Shown piece by piece: positions 36,278 through 46,889 of a DNA stretch of 64,000 bases; within the stretch, counting starts at the first letter, position 1, and every line of letters starts with the position of its first letter. The stretch is from contig NC_035448.2 of the NCBI RefSeq assembly GCF_002127325.2, forward strand, positions 86,570,587 to 86,634,586. The letters run 5' to 3'. A model generated the notes under the pieces. That model was not told where the DNA came from, did no database searches, and worked only from the letters and a program-made list of their open reading frames with translations. Origin of the DNA: Helianthus annuus (lineage: Eukaryota; Streptophyta; Magnoliopsida; Asterales; Asteraceae). Made by a program: the position numbers and the translations under genes.

Positions 36278-36735
36278 TGTTGGACCGGTTTGCGACCCTA
36301 AACAGTCAGTATAAGGTAGTTCATCTCCAAATCCAAAGGCGGAATCAATGTAAATGAAGTAACACAACATTTCCTTCTGTTTTTATGCTTTCTGAATTGA
36401 TTTTGACAGAGTTTCATTACACCGCATATGACTAGGTTTCGCTCCAAGGGTACAACTGAAATCACACATGAGGGTATTTATAGTGTGACAGATTTCGCTC
36501 ATATGACATTCCTTATGAGCGAAACCCCCATGTTAACAGATAAGCGAAACCCCCATGGTACTTAAGAGCGAAACCCCTCACTAATTGACCTAATGAGTGA
36601 AACCTATACTATCTAATGTACATATAAGCGAAATAGTCATTATAAACCCTAATTCAACTTTCAATCTCCAATCTTGACCTATCTTGACCTAAGACTTAAT
36701 GCAAACGTAGTCAATAGGCATTCTGTACACCAACA
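36278..36735 (-). repeat. 5' LTR of Copia-S
   Basis: 458-bp copy of 26305-26772. A TATA match TATAAATA (minus) lies at 36475-36482. Just upstream of it in the transcript sense are inverted arms TTTCGCTCATA (36493-36503) and TATGAGCGAAA (36514-36524). Confidence 0.92.
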
Positions 36736-36740
36736 CTTGT

Positions 36741-37569
36741 CAAACCTAATAGCACTATTTAACTAATGACCCGCTCGCCATTGGCCCAGCGATTAAGTCG
36801 ATATAAAAATGAGGGACTTCATGATAGAGTTTTGTCTAGTAAGTTATATGTTGTCATCCTTCCCACGGAGGAATGGAGGTACGTAATCTGCCCAAGGAGA
36901 ATACGCAGGTTTAATGTTGTCATCCTTCTCATGGAGGATGGAGGTACATATTCTACCCAAGGAGAATATGCAGGTTCCGTTTTAGTTTCTTAACCCATTC
37001 CCAAATCACCGGGAATCCCATGCCTTATAGAAAGTGTGAACTCACCTTGGTTTGCTCGGTTTATTAAGCTACTTGTTCACAGTTAATCAGTCAAAGCCTA
37101 TAGTATGCATACATACGTAATCAGTTTACATTCACAAGGTTCACGTATAATATACAGACACAGTGTGCATTCGAACATCTTAACAGTTATTCAAGTTCAT
37201 ATGACTCCACTATTCTCATGCATGATTCACAATAGAAATCAATAGTTAAGTGTGCTATTAAAATCAACTCAGGTTTCCACAGTCATAACTAACAGACAGT
37301 AACAGTCAGTAACAGACAACAATAGATAGTAACAGAGTCATACAATACCATGCACATTCTAGATCATAGTCTGTTGATGTGGTGACATTCAGGGCGACGA
37401 AACCTTAAAGTCTTTCGTCGATCAATTGTGTGACGAAACAACATGGTGTTTCGTTGACCTAAGATGGCGAAACTCCCAAGGGTTTCGTTGACAATACAAG
37501 TGGCGAAACTCCCAAGAGTTTCGTCGACATGATGACAGTTTCATACATTAGCCTTAACTACTCCCGTAA
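36741..37569 (-). repeat. Gypsy-D 3' LTR, third piece
   Basis: Continues from 26304. Holds GGCATGGGATTCCCGG with neighbouring CCAAGGTGAGTTCACAC (minus strand, about 37008-37055), as in the Gypsy-B LTR at about 17190-17230, and two 66-bp repeats starting at 36850 and 36916 that correspond to the 56-bp array of Gypsy-B. A GACGAAAC/GGCGAAAC motif is repeated at 37395-37530. Confidence 0.82.
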
Positions 37570-38032
37570 TGTTGGTGCACCTACGTCTGCTGACTACGTC
37601 TTCCATCAAGTCTTGAAGATTTAGGAGATCAAACATGACACGGAATCCTAGATTAGATTGTTTGAACAGGGATCGCTTATATGTACAAATCTAGAGTCGC
37701 TTTTGTGTCATAGTTGGGTTAGGATCGCCTATGTGGACATGTGCTGGATCGCTTATGTGTCACTGTGTAGGGTCGCTCATACGACATGTCGTATGAGCGG
37801 ACCAGAACCTCTATATATAGGTCTGTAGAGCGATCCACAACATATAGTTGATGATGTATTGTTCCGGTACTCTGCCGAAGTGCTGTCTGATCGTGTAATC
37901 TTTCAAGATATCAATACAACAGCAATATTAAAGTGAATACAGCTTCAATTGCACCGAATTATTAGTTTCCGCCTCTTAATTCGGACACGAACTACTCTGA
38001 ACGACTCAAACAGGTCGACAAACGATCCTACA
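37570..38032 (+). repeat. 5' LTR of Copia-N
   Basis: 463-bp direct repeat with 44372-44834. Contains GGATCGCTTATATG-type motifs, the palindrome at 37775-37798 and a TATA match. Confidence 0.93.
37775..37819 (+). promoter_or_regulatory. 24-bp perfect palindrome followed by TATA box
   Basis: Arms GCTCATACGACA and TGTCGTATGAGC meet with no spacer at 37775-37798, forming a perfect inverted repeat. TATATATA follows at 37812-37819. The 3' LTR copy has one mismatch (G at 44586). Copia-S has an equivalent pair of arms beside its TATA box. Confidence 0.8.
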
Positions 38033-38034
38033 AG

Positions 38035-38048
38035 TGGTATCAGAGCCC
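38035..38048 (+). other. Primer binding site of Copia-N
   Basis: TGGTATCAGAGCCC two bases after the LTR; initiator Met tRNA type. Confidence 0.87.
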
Positions 38049-38243
38049 AGGAGGAGGAATTCTTGCCATTTTAGCTGCTATTCTTCTGATTTTCTACACT
38101 TTCTTCACTTTTTCAAAATTTTTTCACGGTAAAACAAGCTCAAAATCACACAGTGCACTCGGAATCATGAATTAACAAATCCTTGAAGTTTTCAGATCTA
38201 AAATCGAAGTAGAAACCAAGATTTTAGGTGATTTGTTCATTCA

Positions 38244-38600
38244 GGATCGCTCAAAAGGTGACATCAGCTTCTGGACCGCTCCAAATTACGTGCCAGGACC
38301 GCTCCAAGGAACAGTTTTCAGTTGGATCGCTCGAAAATTTAATCTTGGATCGCTCATTTGACAAAACATTGGATCGCTCTTAGTGTAATTAGTTTGAACC
38401 GCTCGAACTAACATTAGTGTGAACCGCTCGAACAAACATCAGTGTGAACCACTCGAACGAACATGTTTTGAACCGCTCATTCGTCAGTTTTGTGGTTCGC
38501 TCATCTGATCAAGAGTTTGGATCGCTTATTTGTTCGGCCCGCTCGAAAGGATTGTGAATTGGACCGCTTATTTGGACATTTAGTTATTTCATTGGACCGT
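38244..38600 (+). repeat. GGATCGCTC motif cluster in Copia-N leader
   Basis: GGATCGCTC, GGACCGCTC and GAACCGCTCG recur about 14 times between primer site and gag, spaced about 20-30 bp, at the same place as the AGCGAAAT cluster of Copia-S. Confidence 0.87.
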
Positions 38601-38659
38601 TGTTGTGAACTGATTGATAAAATTTGAAAATTATTGAAAATTTTTGAACAATTTGAAAG

Positions 38660-41305
38660 ATGGATACTGATTTTTATAATGCCTTTGCTACCCCGGCCTC
38701 GATTACTCAAAGTGTTTTGATAGAAAATGAAATCGGAACGTCTCAGAAACCACCGAAACTCATGGATATTGATGATTACAACGTGTGGTCGGAACGATTC
38801 GGAAATTGGGTTGAAGCTTATCATCTGGATGCATGGGAACACACTAAGGAACCATATGATAAACAAGTTAAAAATGGTGTGCAACTAACACATCGAGATA
38901 TGAGTACAGATGAGAAAAAGAAGTATCGAGATGAGAAATTGATGGTCAGTCTACTTCAGGAAGCGATAAAAGAAGATATTTTGATACTGCTTCAACATGA
39001 CGGAACTGCATATTCGATTTGGACAGAATTGGAAGCAAAGTTTACGGGAAGTGATGACATGTTAAAGAACAAAATGTCTCTCATGAAGAAAGAATTTGAC
39101 TTGTTTCGGGGATTAAAAAATGAAACCACCAAACAAATTATTGATCGATACTGTAATTTGGTGAGAAATATGACAAAGTTAGGTGTTAAGAAAGATACTG
39201 ATGAATTAATTGAAAAACTTGCAGATGCGCTTCCATATGAAATCTGGGGAACATTTTTGATGATGCTGAAGTCCAACAAAGCAGAATACAAAAAGATGAA
39301 ACTAGGGGACTTCATAAAGCATTTGGAAGCTCAAGAAATGGAGCAGAGAAAGATCGCTAGGATGAAGAACTACGATGGAGAGCAGGATATCAGTCTGTAC
39401 TACAAGCATGGTGCTACTGATTCAACAAAGTTTTCTCCTAAGATCGAAACTGCTTACAGTGTTAAAGATTCTACTGAAAAGAAGACATCTCAAGGATCAA
39501 GCAACAGCACAAGATTTTCATCTTTTGATCCTAACATCTCTGTAACAAAGAATGGTAGAAAACTTCAGTGTAACATTGTGTTAAGCCTTGAGAATGATCA
39601 AGACTACACTGAAGAGATTGCTAAAAATCAAATGTCTTTGTTAGGGATGATTTTAGAGTCTTATAGTTGTTTTGTTGCAGGAAAGATCGGAAATGCAATG
39701 CTCACGAAAGAGGATTACGATCAAATTGATGCTGAGGAAATGGAATTGATGGATATAAAATGGTGTATGGCGAGTGTGATGAGACGCGCTGAAAAGTTCA
39801 AACAAATTACTGGCCGTGATGATTTTCATGATGCAAACGTTTCAACTTTAGGTTTTGATAAATCTAAAGTTACATGTTTTCGTTGCAGGGAGAAGGGGCA
39901 TTTCAAGAGGGAATGCAAAAACCGTGAAGCTACCGGTGCCCAGAGTCCTTTCGGAAACAATGATTATCACAAGAAGGCCATTTATCATCAAATCACTCAA
40001 CCAGCACAGCAGCATCAGGCACAAACGGCTCATGGGAGAGATGTGGCTGATAAAAGAGCATGTGTTGTTAATCAGGGAAAATATGATAATTTTACCTGGG
40101 AAAAGTATCTTCCAAAAGATAGCAAAGTGTGTCTAGCTGAACAAGATGATGAAAAAATGGCTGAAGGTTTTACCTGGGATGATTTTTGTCCAGATCAAAA
40201 TCTTATGGCCAAAGAGATGTCTAAAAATCCTTCTCATGCTTTCTTTGCTAATGCGTATGATTTGAAATGTGCAGAAAGATGCAGAAAAGTCATGGAAGCT
40301 GCTGAAGAAAGACGAAGAAAGATCATAGAGGAGGCTGAAGAGGAAGAGAGATTGAAGGAAGAAGCAAAAGCTGAGAAATTGAGAAGAGCTCACTTTTTAA
40401 ATTCAAGCAGGACAGCCAAAGAGGTTCTTGAATTTGAGATTAAAGTGGATGCTGAATCGGTCATGGTCCAAGAAAAGTGCATGAACTGTGATTCGCTGAT
40501 TAAGCAGAACAATGAGCTGTTGCACAATATTCACAAGTTGAAAGAATCGTATGATACTATGAACAGAGAAATCAACAAATATACAGATTCTGATGGTGAA
40601 CAAGCTGAAGCTATGAATACTTTGAAGATAGCTTATCTGAGACAGCTTGATACGGCAAACTATAACATAAAGAAATGTGCAGATCTCGAGCTTGAGTTAG
40701 CAACACAAAAGATAGAAACTGAGAAAGTTAAGAAATTATTAGACAGTTACTCATGTTCTACTTTTGTTGTTGACAGGATTTATCCAGTTGTGAAAGATTT
40801 GAAGACTTTTGAAGAAGTGAAGATATTTGAAGAAGAAAAATCCGTGACAAAAGATGAAGAAAAATTGAATACTTCTGGTAAGAAACCGAGTGTATCTTAT
40901 AACAGATGTCTGCCCCTGGTCGAAAATGGATATTCACCTCGAAATCCAAATTCAGAAAGAGTCAATAAAGCGATCAATTTAAAATGGGAGTCTGGGTCGT
41001 CGGATAACTTGCCAGAAAGTATTGATGTCACATACACGTCATCGGATACTGATCATGAGTCAAAGTTGATAAAAAGTATGGTCGATCAGGTGTTAGACAC
41101 AGATGACAATGAGGAATCAAAACCGAAGTCCAAACCTGAGTCAAAATCTGAATCCAGTGCGTCAAAGCCAACAGTCAAAAAGGACAAACGGGTTTATGAT
41201 AAAGAGTTTTTACTTACGAAATCTAATTTGAATGATGAATTAGTCAAAGTAGCATATACTTTGAAAGGTTTTGACAAATTATATTCAGATAAAGTTTTCC
41301 AATAA
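38660..41305 (+). CDS. gag: Copia-N gag, main open frame (881 aa)
   Basis: Start ATG 38660 follows the motif-rich leader. The N-terminal half is a UBN2-type Copia gag (KPPKLMDIDDYNVWSERF near residue 32). A canonical CCHC knuckle CFRCREKGHFKREC lies near residue 410. The second half is charged and coiled-coil-like (about residues 540-720), with a CMNC pair near 615. The length is well above a usual Copia gag of 300-400 aa, but close to the sum of the Copia-S pieces. It should form particles and package element RNA. The frame ends at 41305 (KVFQ), whereas Copia-S reads on in the same frame here, so a one-base slip probably separates it from the next frame. Uninterrupted reading for 2.6 kb suggests recent selection. 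Confidence 0.88.
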   Translation: MDTDFYNAFATPASITQSVLIENEIGTSQKPPKLMDIDDYNVWSERFGNWVEAYHLDAWEHTKEPYDKQVKNGVQLTHRDMSTDEKKKYRDEKLMVSLLQEAIKEDILILLQHDGTAYSIWTELEAKFTGSDDMLKNKMSLMKKEFDLFRGLKNETTKQIIDRYCNLVRNMTKLGVKKDTDELIEKLADALPYEIWGTFLMMLKSNKAEYKKMKLGDFIKHLEAQEMEQRKIARMKNYDGEQDISLYYKHGATDSTKFSPKIETAYSVKDSTEKKTSQGSSNSTRFSSFDPNISVTKNGRKLQCNIVLSLENDQDYTEEIAKNQMSLLGMILESYSCFVAGKIGNAMLTKEDYDQIDAEEMELMDIKWCMASVMRRAEKFKQITGRDDFHDANVSTLGFDKSKVTCFRCREKGHFKRECKNREATGAQSPFGNNDYHKKAIYHQITQPAQQHQAQTAHGRDVADKRACVVNQGKYDNFTWEKYLPKDSKVCLAEQDDEKMAEGFTWDDFCPDQNLMAKEMSKNPSHAFFANAYDLKCAERCRKVMEAAEERRRKIIEEAEEEERLKEEAKAEKLRRAHFLNSSRTAKEVLEFEIKVDAESVMVQEKCMNCDSLIKQNNELLHNIHKLKESYDTMNREINKYTDSDGEQAEAMNTLKIAYLRQLDTANYNIKKCADLELELATQKIETEKVKKLLDSYSCSTFVVDRIYPVVKDLKTFEEVKIFEEEKSVTKDEEKLNTSGKKPSVSYNRCLPLVENGYSPRNPNSERVNKAINLKWESGSSDNLPESIDVTYTSSDTDHESKLIKSMVDQVLDTDDNEESKPKSKPESKSESSASKPTVKKDKRVYDKEFLLTKSNLNDELVKVAYTLKGFDKLYSDKVFQ

Positions 41306-41322
41306 GAAGTGTCAGAATTGAA

Positions 41323-42309
41323 ATGATTCAAAAGGTTTTCAAAATCACAGAAATTAATATTTCCGAAATAAAAGATTTAAATCTTAATGGAAAACCTAAA
41401 CAATACACTTCAAGAGATCAACAGAGAATTAACAAGAAAATGGGTTACAATTGTGGTTATAGTTTCCAAAAGAAACCAAACCATGATCGTAATTTTAAAA
41501 AGAAAGGTCTTGGTTTTAATCCACAAAAAAACTATAAAAATGAAAAAGTTTATAAACCAAAAACAATGTTTGTTGCAGGAAAAACAACAGAAGCTGACAA
41601 AGAGAAATCATTCAGAAATCAGACAAATAAAGAATTCCTTGTTAAGAAGCAAGAGGATATGAAGAAGAAAGAAGACCCGAAGAAGGTTGAAAAGAGATCT
41701 TGTTTTCAGTGTAAAGCTGTGGGTCATGTTGCGAAAGATTGTCCAAAGACATTTCGACCAAAACAAGAAGTCTCAAGAAAAATGATAGAAAAAGTTGTTG
41801 AGAAGACTGAACTGTCAACCCGGAAGTTCACAGGCTTTGAGCATTCAACTTATGAAAAAGGAGAATGTTCAAAGAGTGCTTCCAAAAGAATAGACAATGT
41901 CACAAATCAGAAATGGGTTGTAAAAGGTTCAGGTAACAAGTCTGGTGATGAATCTGATTCCATAAAATCAGAGGAGCCACGTGTTGAGAAAAAGATTGAA
42001 AAGAAAGTTTCAAAAGTGGACGATATGAATTTTCCGCCACTAAGTGCTAAAAATTACAAATCTAAAATTGGAAAAGTTGAAATTTCAAATCAATTTTATT
42101 CGGATAAGAAGAAAATTGATGTTGAAAAAACTTTCAATGGAAATGTAAAACGCATCTTTGGAAAAATGGTCAGTGGTAAGGCCCAAAGCATTCAGGATTT
42201 TTATGCTTCCAAAGGATGGGTTTACAGGTCAGTTGAAAGAAACAATGAAAACGATGAGGTTACACCCAAGGAAGGTCAGGCTTGGGTGGATATATTTTTT
42301 CAAGAATGA
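41323..42309 (+). CDS. gag: Copia-N gag, C-terminal open frame (328 aa)
   Basis: Matches the last gag piece of Copia-S: a Lys-rich region, knuckle CFQCKAVGHVAKDC (near residue 127), then a tail with MNFPPLSAKNYK and the ending EAWVDIFFQE. The frame is open upstream of ATG 41323 and overlaps the end of the first gag frame, so it may be reached by frameshift rather than by its own start. It may supply a second nucleic-acid-binding domain. No protease follows. Confidence 0.75.
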   Translation: MIQKVFKITEINISEIKDLNLNGKPKQYTSRDQQRINKKMGYNCGYSFQKKPNHDRNFKKKGLGFNPQKNYKNEKVYKPKTMFVAGKTTEADKEKSFRNQTNKEFLVKKQEDMKKKEDPKKVEKRSCFQCKAVGHVAKDCPKTFRPKQEVSRKMIEKVVEKTELSTRKFTGFEHSTYEKGECSKSASKRIDNVTNQKWVVKGSGNKSGDESDSIKSEEPRVEKKIEKKVSKVDDMNFPPLSAKNYKSKIGKVEISNQFYSDKKKIDVEKTFNGNVKRIFGKMVSGKAQSIQDFYASKGWVYRSVERNNENDEVTPKEGQAWVDIFFQE

Positions 42310-44360
42310 AAACCTGACTTGCCGGAGATCCCAAGATGGTATTGCGGATCATGAATCGGCATATTTCTAAATCTGTTTGTGAAGTTGCAGGACTTGCCGG
42401 AACTCCCAGGTTTGTAAGCGAGGAGTAGGAACCGGCACCTTAAGAATTCAACCAAAATGGTAATTGGTTGAAAAACAGGTTTGAAAGGTCTAATTGCTAT
42501 ATTTACAAGCGATTGTATGTTTGCGGTTGGTGTAATTGGTTCAAAATAAGAACCAGTTGATCTTACAAGTGGTTAAATCAAGGTCATTGAATTGGACTTG
42601 ATTTAATTATCATTCAGGAAATTGGTAAACAATATGATGAGTTTGCCCCAATTTTACAAAAGGTAAAAACAACGAAACTTATTTTCCGAAAAAACCATTC
42701 TGATTAAAACAAACTTAAGTGTTTTGAAATCATTATGGGAAAATAGTTTGTTGTGAGGGGGAGTTCTGATTGTTTAAGCCAAACGGATGGAGAATTGAGG
42801 TGTTTTGATAACAGTTGTCATGTTTCTGTACAGTTTGTTTTCAATTTTCTTTAGATGTATTTCAATTTTAGGGGGAGTAAGAATTTTTAGAACATCCAAA
42901 AACATCAGAAAATTTGAAAAACCCAAAAAACATGATAAATTTGAAAAATGAGTTTTTGTTGCATAAAAGAGGAAATGATAGTACATCAGTGGACTATCAC
43001 GACACGCTAAAGAATTGGAAAGTCAAAATGTGATAAACAATCTTACTGCGGATGTGTCAGTAGATTTTCGCACATTTAGTAAATTGAAACGAGATATAAA
43101 CCTAAATTTAACTTGCTTGATCGTGGGTAACTATTCTTGGATATATGGATAACCCCCGAAATCTTGTTTGAAAGGTCCCGTATTCTGAGATACTAGGTCT
43201 TTATGCTCAGTGATATCTGGGGTATTATTCCGGGACTTCTGCTGTATGGAAATACTGACCTAGTCCCCGAATAATACTTTCTGCAAAAAGCTTTGAAACA
43301 TAAGCGCCGCCCTCAGCAAACTGATTAAACAATAAAATTGGTAATCTTTGCTGTTGTAACAAAAGATCCTCTAAAGGGGACCCACCAAAAAGTCGAGCCG
43401 TCATCTCTCTGCTGAACGGAAGTTCTGACCTGAGCTCTCACGGTTTCGCATTTACCCCTTTACAGATATCATCTGTGGTATACTCACCTGTAAGACTGAA
43501 TATTTGGGATCTGGATACGGGAGTATATTCAAGTGGAGTGATACACAATTAAGTTTAAGTCTTTAAAACATTAACATCATATCTCGAATCAGTTGAAATC
43601 TGTGTGAAAATTTAAGTGGACAAACATACTGACAATCTAGGTAAATTGTTTAGAACTTATCATGTAATCAAGCTTAACGGTGTTTGTGATATGTTTTATA
43701 ACTGATATGATCCTCTTGCACAAACTCACAAAAATATTGTTTGTAAATATTTCAATTTCTGCATTTACTTTTATTCAAAAATCCAAAAAGATTTTTGGTG
43801 TGTTTTAGCATAATTTTGAAAAATCAAAAAGATTTTCGACAACTGATGTTGAGATGCTGATTTTCAAAATTCAAAGTGCTAAACTTGAAGAACTGGTTTG
43901 GGGAGTGTTTGTGTATAGATGGTAAAGTTGTTTTGATAAGAACCAGTTATAAACTCTTGAATGCAAAATCATTATTGTTTTGGTTCAACATAGTTTCTAA
44001 ATTGTTGAGAAGTTTTAATCTTTGTAGAAACTTATGGTTAGGTAGAGATTGTGCAGGTACAGGTGTTAAAGTGCCAGGTTATGATCTTGAACCTGATGGG
44101 AGCCTGTTAACAATCTTAGAACCAGTGAAAGTTTGAATTCCAGACTACGATCCCAGCTTTGTGAGAGGGGGAGTCTGAAGACACCGAGTCAACAATTCAA
44201 GAAAGAAGAGTTTGTTGATGATGGAGATAGAGAAAGAAGATTCTTGGAATGATAGATATTTCAGAGGCAGATTGTCGACTGATGAAGATTGTAGATAGAC
44301 GTGTGCGAATGCAGACTAGAATGATCTATGAAGACAATTATGAAGACTCCGTCAACATCC
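42310..44360 (+). other. Copia-N 3' non-coding region replacing pol
   Basis: No retroelement protein. It begins with a segment matching the gag-pol spacer of Copia-S (a CATGAATCGGCAT word at about 42350), and from about 42870 it matches the Copia-S 3' region, including AATGATAGTACATC at 42974. The pol deletion point therefore lies between about 42430 and 42870. Purine tracts like the terminal one occur at about 42755, 42871 and 44165. An 86-codon open frame at 43876-44136 is not recognisable. Confidence 0.75.
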
Positions 44361-44371
44361 GAGGGGGAGTC
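44361..44371 (+). other. Polypurine tract of Copia-N
   Basis: GAGGGGGAGTC immediately before the 3' LTR; the same sequence type as in Copia-S. Confidence 0.8.
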
Positions 44372-44834
44372 TGTTGGTGCACCTACGTCTGCTGACTACG
44401 TCTTCCATCAAGTCTTGAAGATTTAGGAGATCAAACATGACACGGAATCCTAGATTAGATTGTTTGAACAGGGATCGCTTATATGTACAAATCTAGAGTC
44501 GCTTTTGTGTCATAGTTGGGTTAGGATCGCCTATGTGGACATGTGCTGGATCGCTTATGTGTCACTGTGTAGGGTCGCTCATACGGCATGTCGTATGAGC
44601 GGACCAGAACCTCTATATATAGGTCTGTAGAGCGATCCACAACATATAGTTGATGATGTATTGTTCCGGTACTCTGCCGAAGTGCTGTCTGATCGTGTAA
44701 TCTTTCAAGATATCAATACAACAGCAATATTAAAGTGAATACAGCTTCAATTGCACCGAATTATTAGTTTCCGCCTCTTAATTCGGACACGAACTACTCT
44801 GAACGACTCAAACAGGTCGACAAACGATCCTACA
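44372..44834 (+). repeat. 3' LTR of Copia-N
   Basis: 463-bp copy of 37570-38032, followed by CGTAA. Confidence 0.93.
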
Positions 44835-44839
44835 CGTAA

Positions 44840-45724
44840 TTCCCGTAAACACTTCCCAATTTCCCAAAACAGATCAAACAAGCAACCCTAGACATGAACC
44901 CTAGATCACCAGATCATCATCAAGCATATATCCATATCATCGATTCCTTAACTATACATAAACAACTGATAATATACAATGCCAACCTCAAACAGGAGCA
45001 TCAACTATGAGCAGTGAATCATGAATGAATACAAATCATAGGGGTCTCAACCTGCCAGTTCTAATCCAATCAATTAATCGATTAAACTATCAAAGCCCTT
45101 ATACAAACAATACCGCATACAATCCATTAAATTCCTAACATAACAGTTGCAATATTTTAGTGAACCTTAAGCATACACAACATTACATCATCAAGACTAC
45201 ATCGATCAACAAGGTTGACACTAACCGTGATACTGAAGGGTTGAGATAGGTCAAGATGGAACGAACGCCTCTAAGTTTCGTACTGCCGTCGCACAGAGGA
45301 TAGGGAGAAAGACTCTAGGGTTTCGCTAAACAAAATAACTTACGTAACTTATGCCAAAACACAGTTCTTATAATCTGAACACCATTGGGCCTCACATGGG
45401 CCAAAAGCCCTTTTTCGGCGAAAGCCCATTGGACGAAACTCCAATGTTTCATCGTGATGATCATGGCTAAACACCAAGATTTTGTCAGGTATAGATAATG
45501 GCGAAAGTTTAAGGTTTAATTATTTGACGAGGGAGATTTGTGGGATTATAACTGAGATTACAGAAGTTTCCAATACCAACACTAATCAAACACTAATCAA
45601 ACATTAACACAATAATTCAATCACATTTCAAACATACACAATTACAATGCAAACCAAATGTGAAAACACCGGTGCGAAACAAGTATCGTGTCGAGGAAAG
45701 ACCTTGAAAGTTCGGGTTGTCACA
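44840..45724 (-). repeat. Gypsy-D 3' LTR, proximal piece
   Basis: Minus strand begins TGTGACAACCCGAAC at 45724, next to the purine tract of the internal region. Runs left to the Copia-N insertion. GGCGAAA/GACGAAAC words recur at about 45415-45505. Confidence 0.82.
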
Positions 45725-46889
45725 TCATCCCCAACTTGAAAGAAATTTCGTCCTGAAATTTAGCACGTAGTTAATGAGGAAGCTAGTTAGGTTGCGTGGT
45801 TTCCTGGTTTTCCTGGGGTGTCACATCATCCCCCCGTTGGTTTGGAATTTCGTCCCGAAATTCCACAGTAGCTTCAGCCTCAGTAGTGGTTTCAATTTTC
45901 TCGAACAACTGGGGATACTTGTCTTTCATTTGGTCTTCTCGTTCCCAGGTAAACTATGGGCCACGACGGGAGTTCCAACGAACTCAAACAATGGGTATTC
46001 TAGTACGCTTGAGCACCTTAACGTCTCGGTCAGTAATCTCTACTGGTTCCTCGATGAATCATAGCTGATCGTCGATAATGAGCTCCTTGAGAGGAACTAT
46101 GAGGGTCTCATCTGACAGACACTTCTTCAGATTTGACACATGGAATACGTTGTGAACTGCACTGAGTTCTTCAGGTAGGTTCAGTTTGTAGGCCACCTTG
46201 CCTATTTTCTCAATGATTTCGAAAGGCCCAACATAGTGTGGATTCAGCTTGCCTCGCTTGCCAAAACGAACTACACCTTTCCAAGGTGAGACTTTAAGTA
46301 GCACTCGATCCCCAACCTGGAACTCGAGTGGTTTCCTGCACTTATCAGTGTAGCTTTTCAGTCGGTCACGAGCTGCCGCCATTCATTATCGTATCTGAGC
46401 AATCTTCTCTGTTGTGTCTTTGACGAGTTCTGGGCCAGTGATTTGGCTGTCGCCAACCTCTGCCCAGCAAAGAGGTGATCGGCACTTCCGTCCGTACAAT
46501 GCCTCGAACGGAGCAGCCTGGATGCTGGTGTGGTAACTGTTGTTATACGAAAACTCCACTAACTGGAGGTGTCTTTCCCAGCCGTTACCAAAGTCTATTA
46601 CACATGCTCGAATCATGTCTTCAAGGGTTTAGATGGTGCGTTCAGACTGCCCGTCCGTCTGTGGATGATATGTTGTACTCATGTCTAGACGAGAACCAAA
46701 GGATTTGTGCATCGTTTGCCACAACTCAGAGGTAAAACCCGTGTCACGATCAGATATGATAGAGGTTGGCACCTCGTGCTTAGCAACCACTTCTTTCAGG
46801 TAGACGTCTGCAAGTGTAGAAAACTTATCTGTTTCCTTGATAGCCAGGAAGTGTGCAGACTTGGTCAGTCGATCCACGATCACCCAAAT
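45725..46889 (-). pseudogene. pol: Gypsy-D integrase C-terminal half and chromodomain, with purine tract
   Basis: Minus-strand continuation of Gypsy-D pol after the Gypsy-C interruption. Open pieces 46883-46629, 46616-46386 and 46382-46059 carry [36 protein letters not shown] and GKLNPHYVGPFEI, matching Gypsy-B integrase. Chromodomain remains lie at about 45840-46050 with a stop inside. Stops separate the pieces, so it is dead. The purine tract (minus AAGTTGGGGATGA) sits at 45725-45737, preceded by a degenerate AAATTTCAGGACGAAATTT. Confidence 0.9.

Larger units (their letters stand above)
26305..36735 (-). mobile_element. Copia-S: full-length Sirevirus-like Copia element, minus strand
   Basis: 10.4-kb element, LTRs of 458 bp (5', right) and 468 bp (3', left), TSD CTTGT (26300-26304, 36736-36740), LTR ends TGTTGG and CCAACA. 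Gene order on the minus strand is gag, protease, integrase, RT, RNase H, the Copia order. RT residues (YVDDIIFGST, FEMSSMGEMKFFLGLQ) and a long gag with added coiled-coil sequence fit the SIRE/Sirevirus lineage. The LTRs differ by about a dozen substitutions and a roughly 10-bp indel, so this is the oldest of the three elements in the Gypsy-D LTR. Confidence 0.92.
37570..44834 (+). mobile_element. Copia-N: gag-only Copia element, internal-deletion derivative of an S-like element
   Basis: 7265 bp, LTRs of 463 bp each, TSD CGTAA (37565-37569, 44835-44839), ends TGTTGG and CCTACA. The gag region aligns with that of Copia-S from start to the closing EAWVDI motif. After this the element goes to a 3' non-coding region that also aligns with Copia-S; protease, integrase, RT and RNase H are absent. 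I saw one difference between the LTRs (A 37784, G 44586), so it moved recently despite lacking enzymes. It presumably depends on an autonomous relative. Confidence 0.92.
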
